Positions 53,610-62,100 of a stretch of DNA of 64,000 bases are shown here, piece by piece. Under the pieces are notes generated by a model. That model saw only the letters and a list, made by a program, of their open reading frames with translations. It did not search any database and was not told where the DNA came from. Each line of letters starts with the position of its first letter. The first letter of the stretch is position 1. Source of the stretch: an uncultured Muribaculaceae bacterium (GTDB taxonomy: Bacteria; Bacteroidota; Bacteroidia; Bacteroidales; Muribaculaceae); assembly GCA_910583525.1 (NCBI GenBank), contig CAJTXL010000004.1, positions 61,378 through 125,377 on the forward strand, given 5' to 3'. The translations under genes and the position numbers were made by a program.

Positions 53610-54842
53610 ATGACTTCGATTAAAGTAAAATTTCGCCCGTCCACTATACCGGGACATTTAGGCTCCATCTACTATCAGGTGAGCCACGAAAGAAAAGTAA
53701 GACAGATAAACTCGGGGCTTCTCGTGTTTCCCGACGAATGGGACGCACGTCGCTCAACGGTTGCAACAAGCCACGACAGCACTCGAATGTCGGCAATCCT
53801 CTCAATCCGAAAACAAATACACATCGGCTTGGAAAGATTCGGAAAAATCGTCAGACGGCTCGAAAACTCCGGATTGGCGTATTCCGCCGATGACATAACC
53901 AACGAATACACCATCTATGCCCGAAAATATACACTATGCAATTTCACAGAAGCCATAATCGCAAAACTAAGGCAAACGGGTAAAATCCGCACATCCGAAA
54001 CATATGCGGCAGCTCTCAACAGCTTCAAAAAATTTCTTTCTTACAAAACAAAAGAAGAAACCTCACAAACGAAAGTCGACATAATGCTCGACTGCCTAAG
54101 CGCCGAAATCATGGAAGAATATGAGACCTGGCTCCAACACCGTGGCATAAGGCCAAACAGCACATCTTTCTATGCCCGAATACTGAGAGCGGTATACAAC
54201 CGGGCCGTCGAGCAAGACATAATCGAAAACCGTCACCCCTTCAGACACGTCTACACAGGCATATGCAAAACAGTAAAACGGGCACTGCCGCTTGACACAA
54301 TCAGAAAAATCAAAGCCATGGACCTCTCAGCGACGCCTACTCTCGACTTCGCGCGCGATATCTTCATGATGAGCTTCTACTTACGTGGCATGAGTTTCAT
54401 CGACATGGCATTTCTGCGGAAAAACGACCTGAAAAACGGAGCCGTAACATACCGACGTCACAAGACGGGCCAACAGCTCATCATCGGATGGACAAAAGAG
54501 ATGCAACACATCATCGACAAATATCCGACCAACAACTCCGCATACCTATTGCCGATAATCCGTGAAACAGCTGCTAACGAGCGAAATGCCTATCGCAACG
54601 CCAACTACAACATTAACCGCAACCTAAAAAAAATCGCAAGAATGGCCGGTGCTCCTCTACCCCTCACACTCTATGTGGCAAGGCACAGCTGGGCATCAGT
54701 CGCCAAGGCAATAGGCATTCCCTTGAGCATCATAAGCGAAGGTATGGGGCACGACTCCGAAACCACCACTAAAATATATCTTTCTTCCATCGGGACATCC
54801 GCAATAGATAACGCTAACGAGAAAATATTATCATCCCTTTAG
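53610..54842 (+). CDS. Tyrosine-type site-specific recombinase
   Basis: A 410-residue phage-integrase family protein. The N-terminal SAM-like core-binding domain spans about residues 100-200 (NFTEAIIAKLRQTGKIRTSE). The catalytic domain carries Arg in FYLRGMSFIDM, Lys-containing RRHKTGQQLI, the ARHSWASVAKAI box with Arg/His, and the C-terminal GMGHDSETTTKIYLSS with His and the nucleophilic Tyr. Bacteroidetes integrases of this type move elements or invert promoters. No att site pair is certain nearby. It converges on the capsule operon, sharing the terminator at 54846. Confidence 0.92.
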   Translation: MTSIKVKFRPSTIPGHLGSIYYQVSHERKVRQINSGLLVFPDEWDARRSTVATSHDSTRMSAILSIRKQIHIGLERFGKIVRRLENSGLAYSADDITNEYTIYARKYTLCNFTEAIIAKLRQTGKIRTSETYAAALNSFKKFLSYKTKEETSQTKVDIMLDCLSAEIMEEYETWLQHRGIRPNSTSFYARILRAVYNRAVEQDIIENRHPFRHVYTGICKTVKRALPLDTIRKIKAMDLSATPTLDFARDIFMMSFYLRGMSFIDMAFLRKNDLKNGAVTYRRHKTGQQLIIGWTKEMQHIIDKYPTNNSAYLLPIIRETAANERNAYRNANYNINRNLKKIARMAGAPLPLTLYVARHSWASVAKAIGIPLSIISEGMGHDSETTTKIYLSSIGTSAIDNANEKILSSL

Positions 54843-54845
54843 ATT

Positions 54846-54892
54846 AAAAACGACGAGGCCATGGCGAAATCACCACGGCCTCGTCGTTTTTT
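54846..54892. terminator. Strong bidirectional terminator between recombinase and capsule operon
   Basis: AAAACGACGAGGCC pairs perfectly with GGCCTCGTCGTTTT with a 16-base loop. Runs of A and T flank both sides, so it works for both strands. Confidence 0.92.
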
Positions 54893-54903
54893 CAGATGGA
54901 ATC

Positions 54904-56142
54904 TTATCCGATAGCGTCCTTGATGGTGTCGACGATGTAGCGGACGTCGTCGTCGGTGACGTAGGGCCCTGCCGGCAGGCAGATGCCGACGGCGAAGAGG
55001 CTCTCGCTGACGCCGTTTACATAGGCCGGGGCATCGCTGTACACGGGCTGGCGGTGCATGGGCTTCCAAAGCGGCCGCGCCTCGATGCTGGCCGCGTCGA
55101 GGGCCATGCGCAGAGCCTCGACGTTGGCGTTGGGCTGGCAGTCTGTGGTCGGCGCAGCAGCCGCATGCACAACTCCGGCCGCGCCGCCCACGGCGCCCTT
55201 GAGCGTTTCGGCATAGGCCTTTTCCTGTCCCCTGACGTGCAGGTCGGGGTCGAGCGTGGCCGTGCAGAGCCAGAAGTTGGAGTCGTAGCGCGGCGACGGG
55301 TTCTCGTGCAGGGTGACGCCTTCGACATCCTTGAGCAGCTCGCGGTAGAGCGCCTGCACATGCCGGTGGTGCGCGATATGCTCGTCGAGCACCTTCAGTT
55401 GGGCGCGGCCTATACAGGCCGAAATGTTTGAGAGACGGTAGTTGTAGCCGATGACTTGATGCTCGTAATAAGGATAGCTCTCCCTGGCTTGGGTGGCATA
55501 CCACATGACCGTGCGGCGAGTATCCTCATCGGGACAGACAAGGGCGCCACCTCCGGATGATGTTATCATTTTGTTGCCGTTGAAGCTCAACACGCCAAAA
55601 CGTCCGAAAGTTCCGAGCACCTTGCCGTCGTAACGTGAGCCCAATCCTTCCGCGGCATCTTCTATCACAGGAATGCTGTAACGGTCGGCGATTTCCAGAA
55701 TGCGGTCAATCTGATACGGCATGCCATAAAGAGCCACCGGGATAATAGCCTTTGGCCTGCGTCCTGTCTTGGCAATGCGGTCTTTGACGGCTTCTTCGAG
55801 TAAATCGGGGTCAATGTTCCATGAGCCATGCTCCGAATCGACAAAAACCGGCGTAGCTCCTGCGTATCTGACAGGGTTGGCCGACGCGCAGAAAGTGAAC
55901 GACTGCACCAAAACTTCATCGCCGGGCTTTACTCCGGCGGCAATAAGCGCGAGGTGGACGGCTGAAGTGCCCGAGTTGAGCGCCACTATATGCTCAGTTC
56001 CGATGGCCTCGCCGAGTTCCCGTTCAAAAGCATTGCAGTCAGGCCCCATCGGCACAGCCCAGTCTTCGGCAAGGGCGGCCTTGATAAAATCAAGTTCGCG
56101 GCCGCTCATCTTAGGCTTGCAAAGAAGTATCCTGTCGCGCAT
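54904..56142 (-). CDS. PglE-like sugar aminotransferase (DegT/DnrJ/EryC1/StrS)
   Basis: A 412-residue PLP-dependent enzyme. N-terminus MRDRILLCKPKMSGRELDFI, VALNSGTSAVHLALIAAGVK, PVALYGMPYQIDRI, DAAEGLGSRYDGKVLG, and the Lys-containing LSFNGNKMITSSGGGALV (internal aldimine; GNK as in PglE). It should put an amino group on a 4-keto sugar nucleotide. A matching 4,6-dehydratase is not in the window apart from CapE. It ends the capsule operon before the terminator. Start at 56142, where its ATG overlaps the stop of the cupin gene. Confidence 0.92.
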   Translation of the reverse strand: MRDRILLCKPKMSGRELDFIKAALAEDWAVPMGPDCNAFERELGEAIGTEHIVALNSGTSAVHLALIAAGVKPGDEVLVQSFTFCASANPVRYAGATPVFVDSEHGSWNIDPDLLEEAVKDRIAKTGRRPKAIIPVALYGMPYQIDRILEIADRYSIPVIEDAAEGLGSRYDGKVLGTFGRFGVLSFNGNKMITSSGGGALVCPDEDTRRTVMWYATQARESYPYYEHQVIGYNYRLSNISACIGRAQLKVLDEHIAHHRHVQALYRELLKDVEGVTLHENPSPRYDSNFWLCTATLDPDLHVRGQEKAYAETLKGAVGGAAGVVHAAAAPTTDCQPNANVEALRMALDAASIEARPLWKPMHRQPVYSDAPAYVNGVSESLFAVGICLPAGPYVTDDDVRYIVDTIKDAIG

Positions 56143-56528
56143 CAATAAATCATGTCTTCAGGTTCAAGAGGTGCGTACGGGCCTTCTTTGACCTCAAATA
56201 TGGCCGAAGGCTCGATGACCTCTACCGTATGCCATTGTCCGGCCGGGATATTGACCCCGTAGTTGCCCTCTGCCGGGTCGAGAAAGAAGCGGTCGGTCTC
56301 CACGCCGAGGGAGTCATAGAACACCACTGCCAACCTGCCGCGGAGCAGGATATAAGTTTCCGCAGTATGCCGGTGCCTGTGGACCGGCAGCACCGTACCC
56401 GGCAACAGGACATTTATGAGCCGTTGGCAAGGCGAAGACAATGACTCGTGTATATTGTAGTTCATGCGCAACCGTGGCGAAGCCCCGGCCTGTGCGCTTA
56501 TTTCGTCAAGCAGCTTATCGTCAATCAT
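56142..56528 (-). CDS. WbuC-family cupin
   Basis: A 128-residue cupin of the WbuC type, common in O-antigen and capsule loci but of unproven function. Motif HRHRHTAETYILLRGRLAVV gives the metal-binding histidines, followed by NIPAGQWHTVEVIEPSAIFE. It overlaps the GT4 stop by 8 bases and the aminotransferase start by one base. Confidence 0.88.
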   Translation of the reverse strand: MIDDKLLDEISAQAGASPRLRMNYNIHESLSSPCQRLINVLLPGTVLPVHRHRHTAETYILLRGRLAVVFYDSLGVETDRFFLDPAEGNYGVNIPAGQWHTVEVIEPSAIFEVKEGPYAPLEPEDMIY

Positions 56529-57636
56529 CTACTATGTTCATTAATTTCAACATTTTTTTGTTTACATTGCCCACTTCAAATTTCTCCGAACAATATTGAA
56601 GGCTCTTTTCCCCCATCCTTTTTATTAATTGAGGATTAGAAACAAATTGCTCCATGGCATTGGCCAATGCTTCAATGTCCTTAACCGGAATTAAGAATCC
56701 ATTTTCGTTATCTACTACTGTTTCCCTACAACCCGGTACGTCCGTAGTGATGATTGGACGTCCCATAGCCATAGCTTCTAAAACAGACCTGGGCGTTCCC
56801 TCTCTGTACGACGGTAATACAAACACCGAAGACTGTGCATATACTTTTGCCACGTCATTGGTTTCGGGAAGTAATTCAACAACTCCACTATTTACAAACT
56901 CCTTAATATCATCCTCAATAACAGCATCCTGCATATTATGGACAATATTCCCCAATAGTAGAAATTTGACATTCGAATATTTATTCTTGACAATTTTTGC
57001 AGCCTCCAAATATTCTTTTACACCTTTACTATATAATAAACGGGCGAGCATGAAAAATACGGTTTCTTTAGGAAACTCAGTCGGCCGGAATTTATTCATG
57101 TCAACACCCGAGCCATTTACCAATCCCACCTTTTCTTTATTCACCAATTTATTTTCAGTGAATTCCTTTAAGTCATCCGGGTTTTGGAATATCACTCTAT
57201 GAGCACAGCCCAACGCAATTGAATATATTTTTTTAGTTATGCTCTTCAGTATTTTCGCTTTAAAGGTAGTCGAGATAAATAAATAGCCCACACCGGTAAT
57301 CATGGCATTAATATTTTTCACCTTTGCTCCCCATGCTGCAATCGAACCATAAATAACCGGTTTTATGGTATATGCCAAAATAGCATCAGGTTTTTCGCGC
57401 CTAAATAATTTATGTAGGCTAAAAAAATATTTTAAATCGGAGATTGGATTAATCCCGTTTTTATTCATAGGGACCTCCATAAATCTCACTCCCAACGCTT
57501 TAACACGTTCTATGTCATCTTTATTCGGCCCGGTTACAACTACTTCATACCCCCTATCTTGAATTTCCTTTATCAAATTGCCTCGGAAATTATAGATAGT
57601 CCTGTTTTTAGGCGACACCAATATGAATTTCTTCAT
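56521..57636 (-). CDS. GT4-family glycosyltransferase
   Basis: A 371-residue GT-B transferase. N-terminus KKFILVSPKNRTIYNFRGNL; LAYTIKPVIYGSIAAWGAK; acceptor part PKETVFFMLARLLYSKGVKE; the nucleotide-sugar motif SVFVLPSYREGTPRSVLEAM with GRPIITTDVPGCRETV. Overall look is PglA-like, adding an N-acetylhexosamine in a lipid-linked chain. AT-rich compared with CapEFG. It overlaps its neighbours by 4 and 8 bases. Confidence 0.93.
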   Translation of the reverse strand: MKKFILVSPKNRTIYNFRGNLIKEIQDRGYEVVVTGPNKDDIERVKALGVRFMEVPMNKNGINPISDLKYFFSLHKLFRREKPDAILAYTIKPVIYGSIAAWGAKVKNINAMITGVGYLFISTTFKAKILKSITKKIYSIALGCAHRVIFQNPDDLKEFTENKLVNKEKVGLVNGSGVDMNKFRPTEFPKETVFFMLARLLYSKGVKEYLEAAKIVKNKYSNVKFLLLGNIVHNMQDAVIEDDIKEFVNSGVVELLPETNDVAKVYAQSSVFVLPSYREGTPRSVLEAMAMGRPIITTDVPGCRETVVDNENGFLIPVKDIEALANAMEQFVSNPQLIKRMGEKSLQYCSEKFEVGNVNKKMLKLMNIVDD

Positions 57637-58538
57637 TTTAAATATTCCTGTAGGTTGTTTAATACAACTTTATGCAAACGTTGGCTATTTCCCTCTGATA
57701 TAAAAGAGTTATGAGGAGATATAATGACATTTGGACAACTCCATAATTTGGATGCCTGAGGCAGCGGTTCAATCTCAAATACATCTAAAACAGCAGTGAC
57801 ATCCTTGCGATGTTGGATAGCTTCTATAAATGAACTCTCATCAATCAACGCACCTCGGGAAATATTTATCAAAATCGAGTTCAACTTCATGCGACGGACC
57901 AAATCACCGTCAATGTAATGCCGTGTCTGCTCTGTCAATGGTGCTGTCACTACTATGATGTCTAACTCTGAGACATCTGATTTAAAATCCTCAACAGATA
58001 CCACCTTATCAAAATAGTCATTGACCCTCGGGAACATGTCAAAACCTATAACATACGCACCGAATGCTTTAAACAGCCTGGCGACCTCCGAGCCAACGCT
58101 ACCGGCGCCCAAAATTGCGATCTTCTTTGCAAAAATTTCTCTCAGAGTTCGTTCCTTTTCCCATAGTCCATTGTTTTGATTGGAAATAAAGAAGGCGGTC
58201 TTCTTATATATATCCAAAACTTTACCTATAGTCCATTCAGCCATAGGCAGGGAATATACTCCGCGCGCATTTTTTAGGGTAATATTACGTTCCTTGATGC
58301 GATTAAGAGGAACCCTATCGAGACCAGCACTGGTCAATTGTATGTATTTTAAATTCTTAAAATCATCTATATCATGAGTCAAGAATAACCCATTGCAGAC
58401 AATTGCGTCCACCTCGAATTCATCTTCTGACAACGAATCCGGCTCATTCTTATGAACCATAACTTCACAGCCCAACCCTATGAAGTCTTCTATCCGTTGT
58501 GGAGTAATCGGGTACGCCCCGGTAACAAGAAGTTTCAT
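57633..58538 (-). CDS. D-isomer specific 2-hydroxyacid dehydrogenase
   Basis: A 301-residue NAD-dependent dehydrogenase. NAD-binding ILGAGSVGSEVARLFKAFGA; the catalytic Arg in LINISRGALIDESSFIEA; Glu in VFEIEPLPQASKLW; catalytic His in VIISPHNSFIS. It interconverts a 2-keto acid and a D-2-hydroxy acid. Within a capsule operon this is unusual. It sits between the aldolase-like gene and GT4 with 4-base overlaps. Confidence 0.9.
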   Translation of the reverse strand: MKLLVTGAYPITPQRIEDFIGLGCEVMVHKNEPDSLSEDEFEVDAIVCNGLFLTHDIDDFKNLKYIQLTSAGLDRVPLNRIKERNITLKNARGVYSLPMAEWTIGKVLDIYKKTAFFISNQNNGLWEKERTLREIFAKKIAILGAGSVGSEVARLFKAFGAYVIGFDMFPRVNDYFDKVVSVEDFKSDVSELDIIVVTAPLTEQTRHYIDGDLVRRMKLNSILINISRGALIDESSFIEAIQHRKDVTAVLDVFEIEPLPQASKLWSCPNVIISPHNSFISEGNSQRLHKVVLNNLQEYLK

Positions 58539-59350
58539 GCTTTTCGTGATGCAACAATATTAGATACCGATTTTGAAATTTGCAGCGTATTATCTGTGAA
58601 ATATCTCAGATGGCGCTCCACTTCTTTCTCGTATTCCCTCAACTTTGCCATTTCTATATGAAATAAATTCTTGATTATCTCCAAGTCTTTGACTTTTTCC
58701 ACATTACAGAAACTTCTTGAAAGTATCACACATGTCGAACCTAAACGATAGTGTTCTTTAATAATATTCTCTGCCGGCAAATCGCCAAAACCAAGTTTTG
58801 CGATTCCGCCGAATCCAAACCGAATATTCTTTGCAAGCACTTTCTTAGATAATCGTTCTACAGTTCCATCCGACAAAAGCTCAAACATAAATTTCATACC
58901 ATAAGCCAAATGCAAATCATTAAGCCCGATATGAATCTCATCGATGCCTTCAAGGTCAAGGATACTATCGATATGTTCGACAGCTTCGGCCGTCTCTACT
59001 AAGAGATTGACTTTAGCCCTTCCGTTCACAATATCTATGAATTTTGCGGCTTCGTTTACCCTCTTGAAATATGGAAGCATAACCACATCGGCACCACCAT
59101 CAATTATTTGGTCTATTTCTTTCTCTGAACCTGAATGAATCGGGTTAGACCTTACTAATACCTCCCCGTTAAAAGCTTTTCTTATCAAAGGTATATCTGA
59201 GATTTTATGATGGCTTTGTACGGTATCCAGACCTCCTTGCCGTTCGCTTTTACCAATCGTCTCGAGGTCTACGAAAATTCTGTCCACCCCGGTTTCTCCG
59301 GCAATGGCGGCAACTTCAGGACGATTGGTTATATACATCAATTTAAGCAT
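58535..59350 (-). CDS. HpcH/HpaI aldolase/citrate lyase-family protein
   Basis: A 271-residue TIM-barrel aldolase-like protein. VDRIFVDLETIGKSERQGGL, VRSNPIHSGSEKEID, GADVVMLPYFKRVNEAAKFI, LVETAEAVEHIDSILDLEGI (metal Glu), DEIHIGLNDLHLAYG (metal Asp). It could make or split a hydroxy-keto acid with pyruvate. Together with the dehydrogenase it may form an acidic group for the polysaccharide. Overlaps sugar transferase by 8 bases. Confidence 0.87.
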   Translation of the reverse strand: MLKLMYITNRPEVAAIAGETGVDRIFVDLETIGKSERQGGLDTVQSHHKISDIPLIRKAFNGEVLVRSNPIHSGSEKEIDQIIDGGADVVMLPYFKRVNEAAKFIDIVNGRAKVNLLVETAEAVEHIDSILDLEGIDEIHIGLNDLHLAYGMKFMFELLSDGTVERLSKKVLAKNIRFGFGGIAKLGFGDLPAENIIKEHYRLGSTCVILSRSFCNVEKVKDLEIIKNLFHIEMAKLREYEKEVERHLRYFTDNTLQISKSVSNIVASRKA

Positions 59351-59966
59351 GTCCGTTTTGTTTTGCGGCTGTCTCTGCTGTGTTGTTATTATCTTTGTTT
59401 GCCAGCACTTTGAATATTGTCATGAAAAAGATTTTCGCATCCATCGAAAAAGATACTTTCTCTGCATATTCCACATTTAGTTCTATACGTTCAGGCCAAG
59501 GCACTTCTTTTCTACCGTTGACCTGTGCCCATCCGGTAATCCCCGGAAGCACATCAAACATTTTTTTCTGATGTTCTGTATATTGCTCAAATGGCCATGG
59601 ATGATATGTAAGAGCCGGCCTCGGCCCAATCAGTGCCATTTCACCTTTTAATATGTTTATCAATTGGGGTAACTCGTCAATGCTTGTGGCTCTAAGAATC
59701 CGTCCGACTTTTGTAACACGTTTATCGCCTTTGAACGAATAAACCCCGGAGCCTTGATTTTCGGCATTAACACACATAGACCGGAATTTGTATATTTTAA
59801 ACGGCTTCCCTTTATAGCCCAATCGCTCTTGCTTAAAAATTACCGGGCCTTTGCTCTCCAGCTTAATCGCAACAGCGACAATTAAAAGCACCGGAGACAG
59901 CGCCACCGTTACAAGTGCCGCAATGGAGCAATCACAAACACGTTTAAGTTTAAGATAGCTTTTCAT
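59343..59966 (-). CDS. Undecaprenyl-phosphate sugar phosphotransferase (initiating)
   Basis: A 207-residue PglC-like bacterial sugar transferase. One N-terminal re-entrant helix (CSIAALVTVALSPVLLIVAV), the catalytic KQERLGYKGKPFKIYKFRSM, GRILRATSIDELPQLINILKGE (Asp-Glu), IGPRPALTYHPWPFEQYTEH, PGITGWAQVNGRKEVPW. It begins the lipid-linked oligosaccharide by transferring a sugar phosphate. Could use UDP-FucNAc or a bacillosamine-like sugar. Confidence 0.93.
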   Translation of the reverse strand: MKSYLKLKRVCDCSIAALVTVALSPVLLIVAVAIKLESKGPVIFKQERLGYKGKPFKIYKFRSMCVNAENQGSGVYSFKGDKRVTKVGRILRATSIDELPQLINILKGEMALIGPRPALTYHPWPFEQYTEHQKKMFDVLPGITGWAQVNGRKEVPWPERIELNVEYAEKVSFSMDAKIFFMTIFKVLANKDNNNTAETAAKQNGHA

Positions 59967-60018
59967 TATTCTTGTCGTAAAACGTTATTTAATCCATGGT
60001 TTGATTTGTAACTAATAA

Positions 60019-60464
60019 CTATCCCGAAATCTTATTATTGAAAATAATCCGAGCAGGATTTCCGACCGCGGTGCAGCCGGCTGGCACATCTTTTATAACG
60101 ACCGCATGGGCCCCTATTCGAGCCCCCTTGCCAATTAAAATACCCCCCCTACATAAGCCCCTGAGCCTATATAGACTCCATCTTCTATGACCGGATGACC
60201 GCCATGGCCCGGCATTCGGTTTCCAATTGTTACGCCATGGCCTATTATTACATTTTCACCAATTTCACATGCGCCATTAATCACGACACCATGACCCGAG
60301 TGTGATAATCCTGTGTGTAGAGGTATGTTTGCTTTATAATCTATGTGGCAACCACACAGCATGGCATTCAGTTTCATAAATGCCTTCGCCATGAGCGGTA
60401 ACCCGTGTTTTGCGCACCACTTTGCCCTATACACATTTTTCATGCAGTAAGATGCTTTTGCCAT
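60019..60464 (-). pseudogene. SerA-type hexapeptide acetyltransferase, frame broken at a run of seven G
   Basis: A left-handed beta-helix acetyltransferase (serine acetyltransferase/WcaB type). Codons 1-106 read MAKASYCMKNVYRAKW to HPVIEDGVYIGSGAYVGG, with hexapeptide repeats from about residue 60 (CEIGENVIIGHGVTIGNR) and the catalytic-type His in PLHTGLSHSGHG. Then a run of seven G (60143-60149) puts a TAA at 60135. One extra G would restore the frame and give LIGKGARIGAHAVVIKD VPAGCTAVGNPARI in perfect hexapeptide phase, ending at TAG at 60019 (148 residues). So it is either phase-variable, a recent mutation or a base-calling error. Confidence 0.8.
60143..60149 (-). repeat. Homopolymer G7 tract at the frameshift
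   Basis: Seven G on the minus strand within the acetyltransferase gene. A one-base slip to G8 restores the complete reading frame. Confidence 0.8.
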
Positions 60465-60471
60465 AATTTCA

Positions 60472-61650
60472 CTATTCTTTTCGCCAGACCATTTTGTTGA
60501 CGACGTTGACGTATGACTGGATGATTTTGACGACGACGGTTGAGACGTTCTCGCCGGTGTATACGTCGACGGGCGTGCCGTGGTCGCCGGCGGCGTTCAT
60601 CGCCATGGCCGTGTCGACGGCCTGCAGCAGGCTATTCTCGTCGATGCCGGCGAGGATGAAGCCGGCCTTGTCGAGGCTTTCGGGGCGCTCGGTGCTGGTG
60701 CGGATGCACACCGCGGGGAAGGGGTGCCCCACAGAGGTGAAGAAGCTGCTCTCTTCGGGCAGGGTGCCGCTGTCGGAGATTACGGCGGCGGCGTGCATCT
60801 GCAGGCTGTTGTAGTCGTGGAAGCCGAGGGGCTCGTGCCGTATCACCAGCGGATGGAGTTTGAAACCGCTGCTCTCGAGGCGCTTGCGCGAGCGCGGATG
60901 GCAGCTGTAGAGTATCGGCATGCGGTATTTCTCGGCGATGGCGTTGACGGCGTTGAACAGCGACAGGAAGTTCTTTTCGGTGTCGATGTTCTCCTCTCGG
61001 TGGGCGCTCAGCAGTATGTACCTGCCTTTTTCAAGGCCGAGGCGAGCGTGGATGTCGCTGGCCTCGATGTCCGGCAGGTTGCGGTGGAGCACTTCGGCCA
61101 TGGGCGAGCCGGTGACGTAGGTGCGCTCCTTGGGCAGGCCGCAGTCGGCAAGGTAGCGGCGGGCGTGCTCGGAGTAGCACAGGTTGACGTCGGAGATGAT
61201 GTCGACGATGCGGCGGTTGGTCTCCTCGGGCAGGCATTCGTCCTTGCACCGGTTGCCGGCCTCCATGTGGAAGATGGGGATGTGCAGCCGCTTGGCAGCT
61301 ATGGCCGACAGGCACGAGTTGGTGTCGCCGAGGATGAGCAGGGCGTCGGGCTTCGTGGCTACCATCAGTTTGTAGGAGCAGTTGATGATGTTGCCCACGG
61401 TGGCGCCGAGGTCGTCGCCGACGGCGTCCATGTACACTTCGGGCTCGGCGAGCCTGAGGTCTTTGAAGAAGACGCCGTTGAGGCTGTAGTCGTAGTTCTG
61501 GCCGGTGTGGGCCAGGATGACGTCGAAGTACCGGCGGCACTTGTCGATGGTGGCCGCGAGGCGGATGATTTCGGGGCGGGTGCCGACGATGATGAGAAGC
61601 TTCAGACGGCCGTCGTCGGCGAAGGAAATGTTGTCAAATTTAGAATTCAT
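60472..61650 (-). CDS. capG: CapG/WbjD: UDP-N-acetyl-L-fucosamine synthase (non-hydrolysing UDP-GlcNAc 2-epimerase family)
   Basis: A 392-residue cytosolic 2-epimerase-family enzyme. VGTRPEIIRLAATIDKCRRY, LAHTGQNYDYSLNGVFFKDL, LLILGDTNSCLSAIAAKRLH, FHMEAGNRCKDECLPEETNR, YVTGSPMAEVLHRN, LLSAHREENIDTEKNFLSLF, VISDSGTLPEESSF. Together with CapE and CapF it makes UDP-L-FucNAc. The product of CapF is its substrate. The start ATG at 61650 lies inside the inverted repeat of the neighbouring cassette, so its N-terminal ten residues may have been shaped by the insertion. Confidence 0.92.
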   Translation of the reverse strand: MNSKFDNISFADDGRLKLLIIVGTRPEIIRLAATIDKCRRYFDVILAHTGQNYDYSLNGVFFKDLRLAEPEVYMDAVGDDLGATVGNIINCSYKLMVATKPDALLILGDTNSCLSAIAAKRLHIPIFHMEAGNRCKDECLPEETNRRIVDIISDVNLCYSEHARRYLADCGLPKERTYVTGSPMAEVLHRNLPDIEASDIHARLGLEKGRYILLSAHREENIDTEKNFLSLFNAVNAIAEKYRMPILYSCHPRSRKRLESSGFKLHPLVIRHEPLGFHDYNSLQMHAAAVISDSGTLPEESSFFTSVGHPFPAVCIRTSTERPESLDKAGFILAGIDENSLLQAVDTAMAMNAAGDHGTPVDVYTGENVSTVVVKIIQSYVNVVNKMVWRKE

Positions 61651-61671
61651 AATGCATCATGCATAATTATT
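61638..61671. repeat. Left arm of the inverted repeat around the four-helix-bundle gene
   Basis: 34 bases that match the reverse complement of 62057-62090 at 32 of 34 positions. It contains the CapG start codon. Confidence 0.85.
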
Positions 61672-61673
61672 CT

Positions 61674-61681
61674 TAACTTTG
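61674..61681 (+). promoter_or_regulatory. -7 box of the four-helix-bundle gene
   Basis: TAACTTTG 17 bases upstream of the ATG at 61699, inside the cassette. Confidence 0.6.
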
Positions 61682-61698
61682 TGTAAAAACTATAGAAT

Positions 61699-62061
61699 AT
61701 GAAAGAGACAGCAGACAACCTGATTGCGGTGAAAAGCAAGAAGTTCGCGTTGCGCGTAATAAGGCTTTACAAATATCTGACATCAGGACAACGGGAGTTT
61801 GTCCTGTGCAAGCAGCTGCTGCGCAGCGGCACATCAATAGGAGCCAATGTAAGAGAGGCCGTCAGGGCACAGAGCAAGGCCGATTTCATAGCCAAGATGT
61901 CGATATCACTCAAGGAGGCGTCGGAGTCGGAATATTGGTTGGAGCTGTTGGCCGAAGCCGGATACATATCGGAAAAAGAGGGTGAAAGCATGATGCGTGA
62001 CTGTCAGGAATTGATTGGCATCCTTACAAAAATCATAAAGACGTCAAAAGCCAACAAATAA
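61699..62061 (+). CDS. Four-helix-bundle protein (23S rRNA intervening sequence type)
   Basis: A 120-residue all-helical protein of the four-helix-bundle (S23/IVP) family, originally found inside 23S rRNA intervening sequences. Signature KKFALRVIRLYKYLTSGQRE, LCKQLLRSGTSIGANVREAV and SKADFIAKMSISLKEASESEYWLELL. Runs antisense to the capsule operon between CapG and CapF and is framed by a 34-base inverted repeat (61638-61671 and 62057-62090). The stop codon overlaps the right arm. Function of the family is unknown. Confidence 0.9.
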   Translation: MKETADNLIAVKSKKFALRVIRLYKYLTSGQREFVLCKQLLRSGTSIGANVREAVRAQSKADFIAKMSISLKEASESEYWLELLAEAGYISEKEGESMMRDCQELIGILTKIIKTSKANK

Positions 62062-62090
62062 TTATGCATTATGCATTATGCATTCTAAAT
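62057..62090. repeat. Right arm of the inverted repeat around the four-helix-bundle gene
   Basis: Includes a triple ATGCATT-like repeat and ends 10 bases before the CapF stop codon. Confidence 0.85.
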
Positions 62091-62100
62091 CCTCAATCAT

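Noticed and set aside
60580..61686. 368-codon Val/Gly/Glu-rich frame opposite capG
   Set aside because: CapG is clear on the minus strand; the opposite frame is an artefact of GC-rich codon use.
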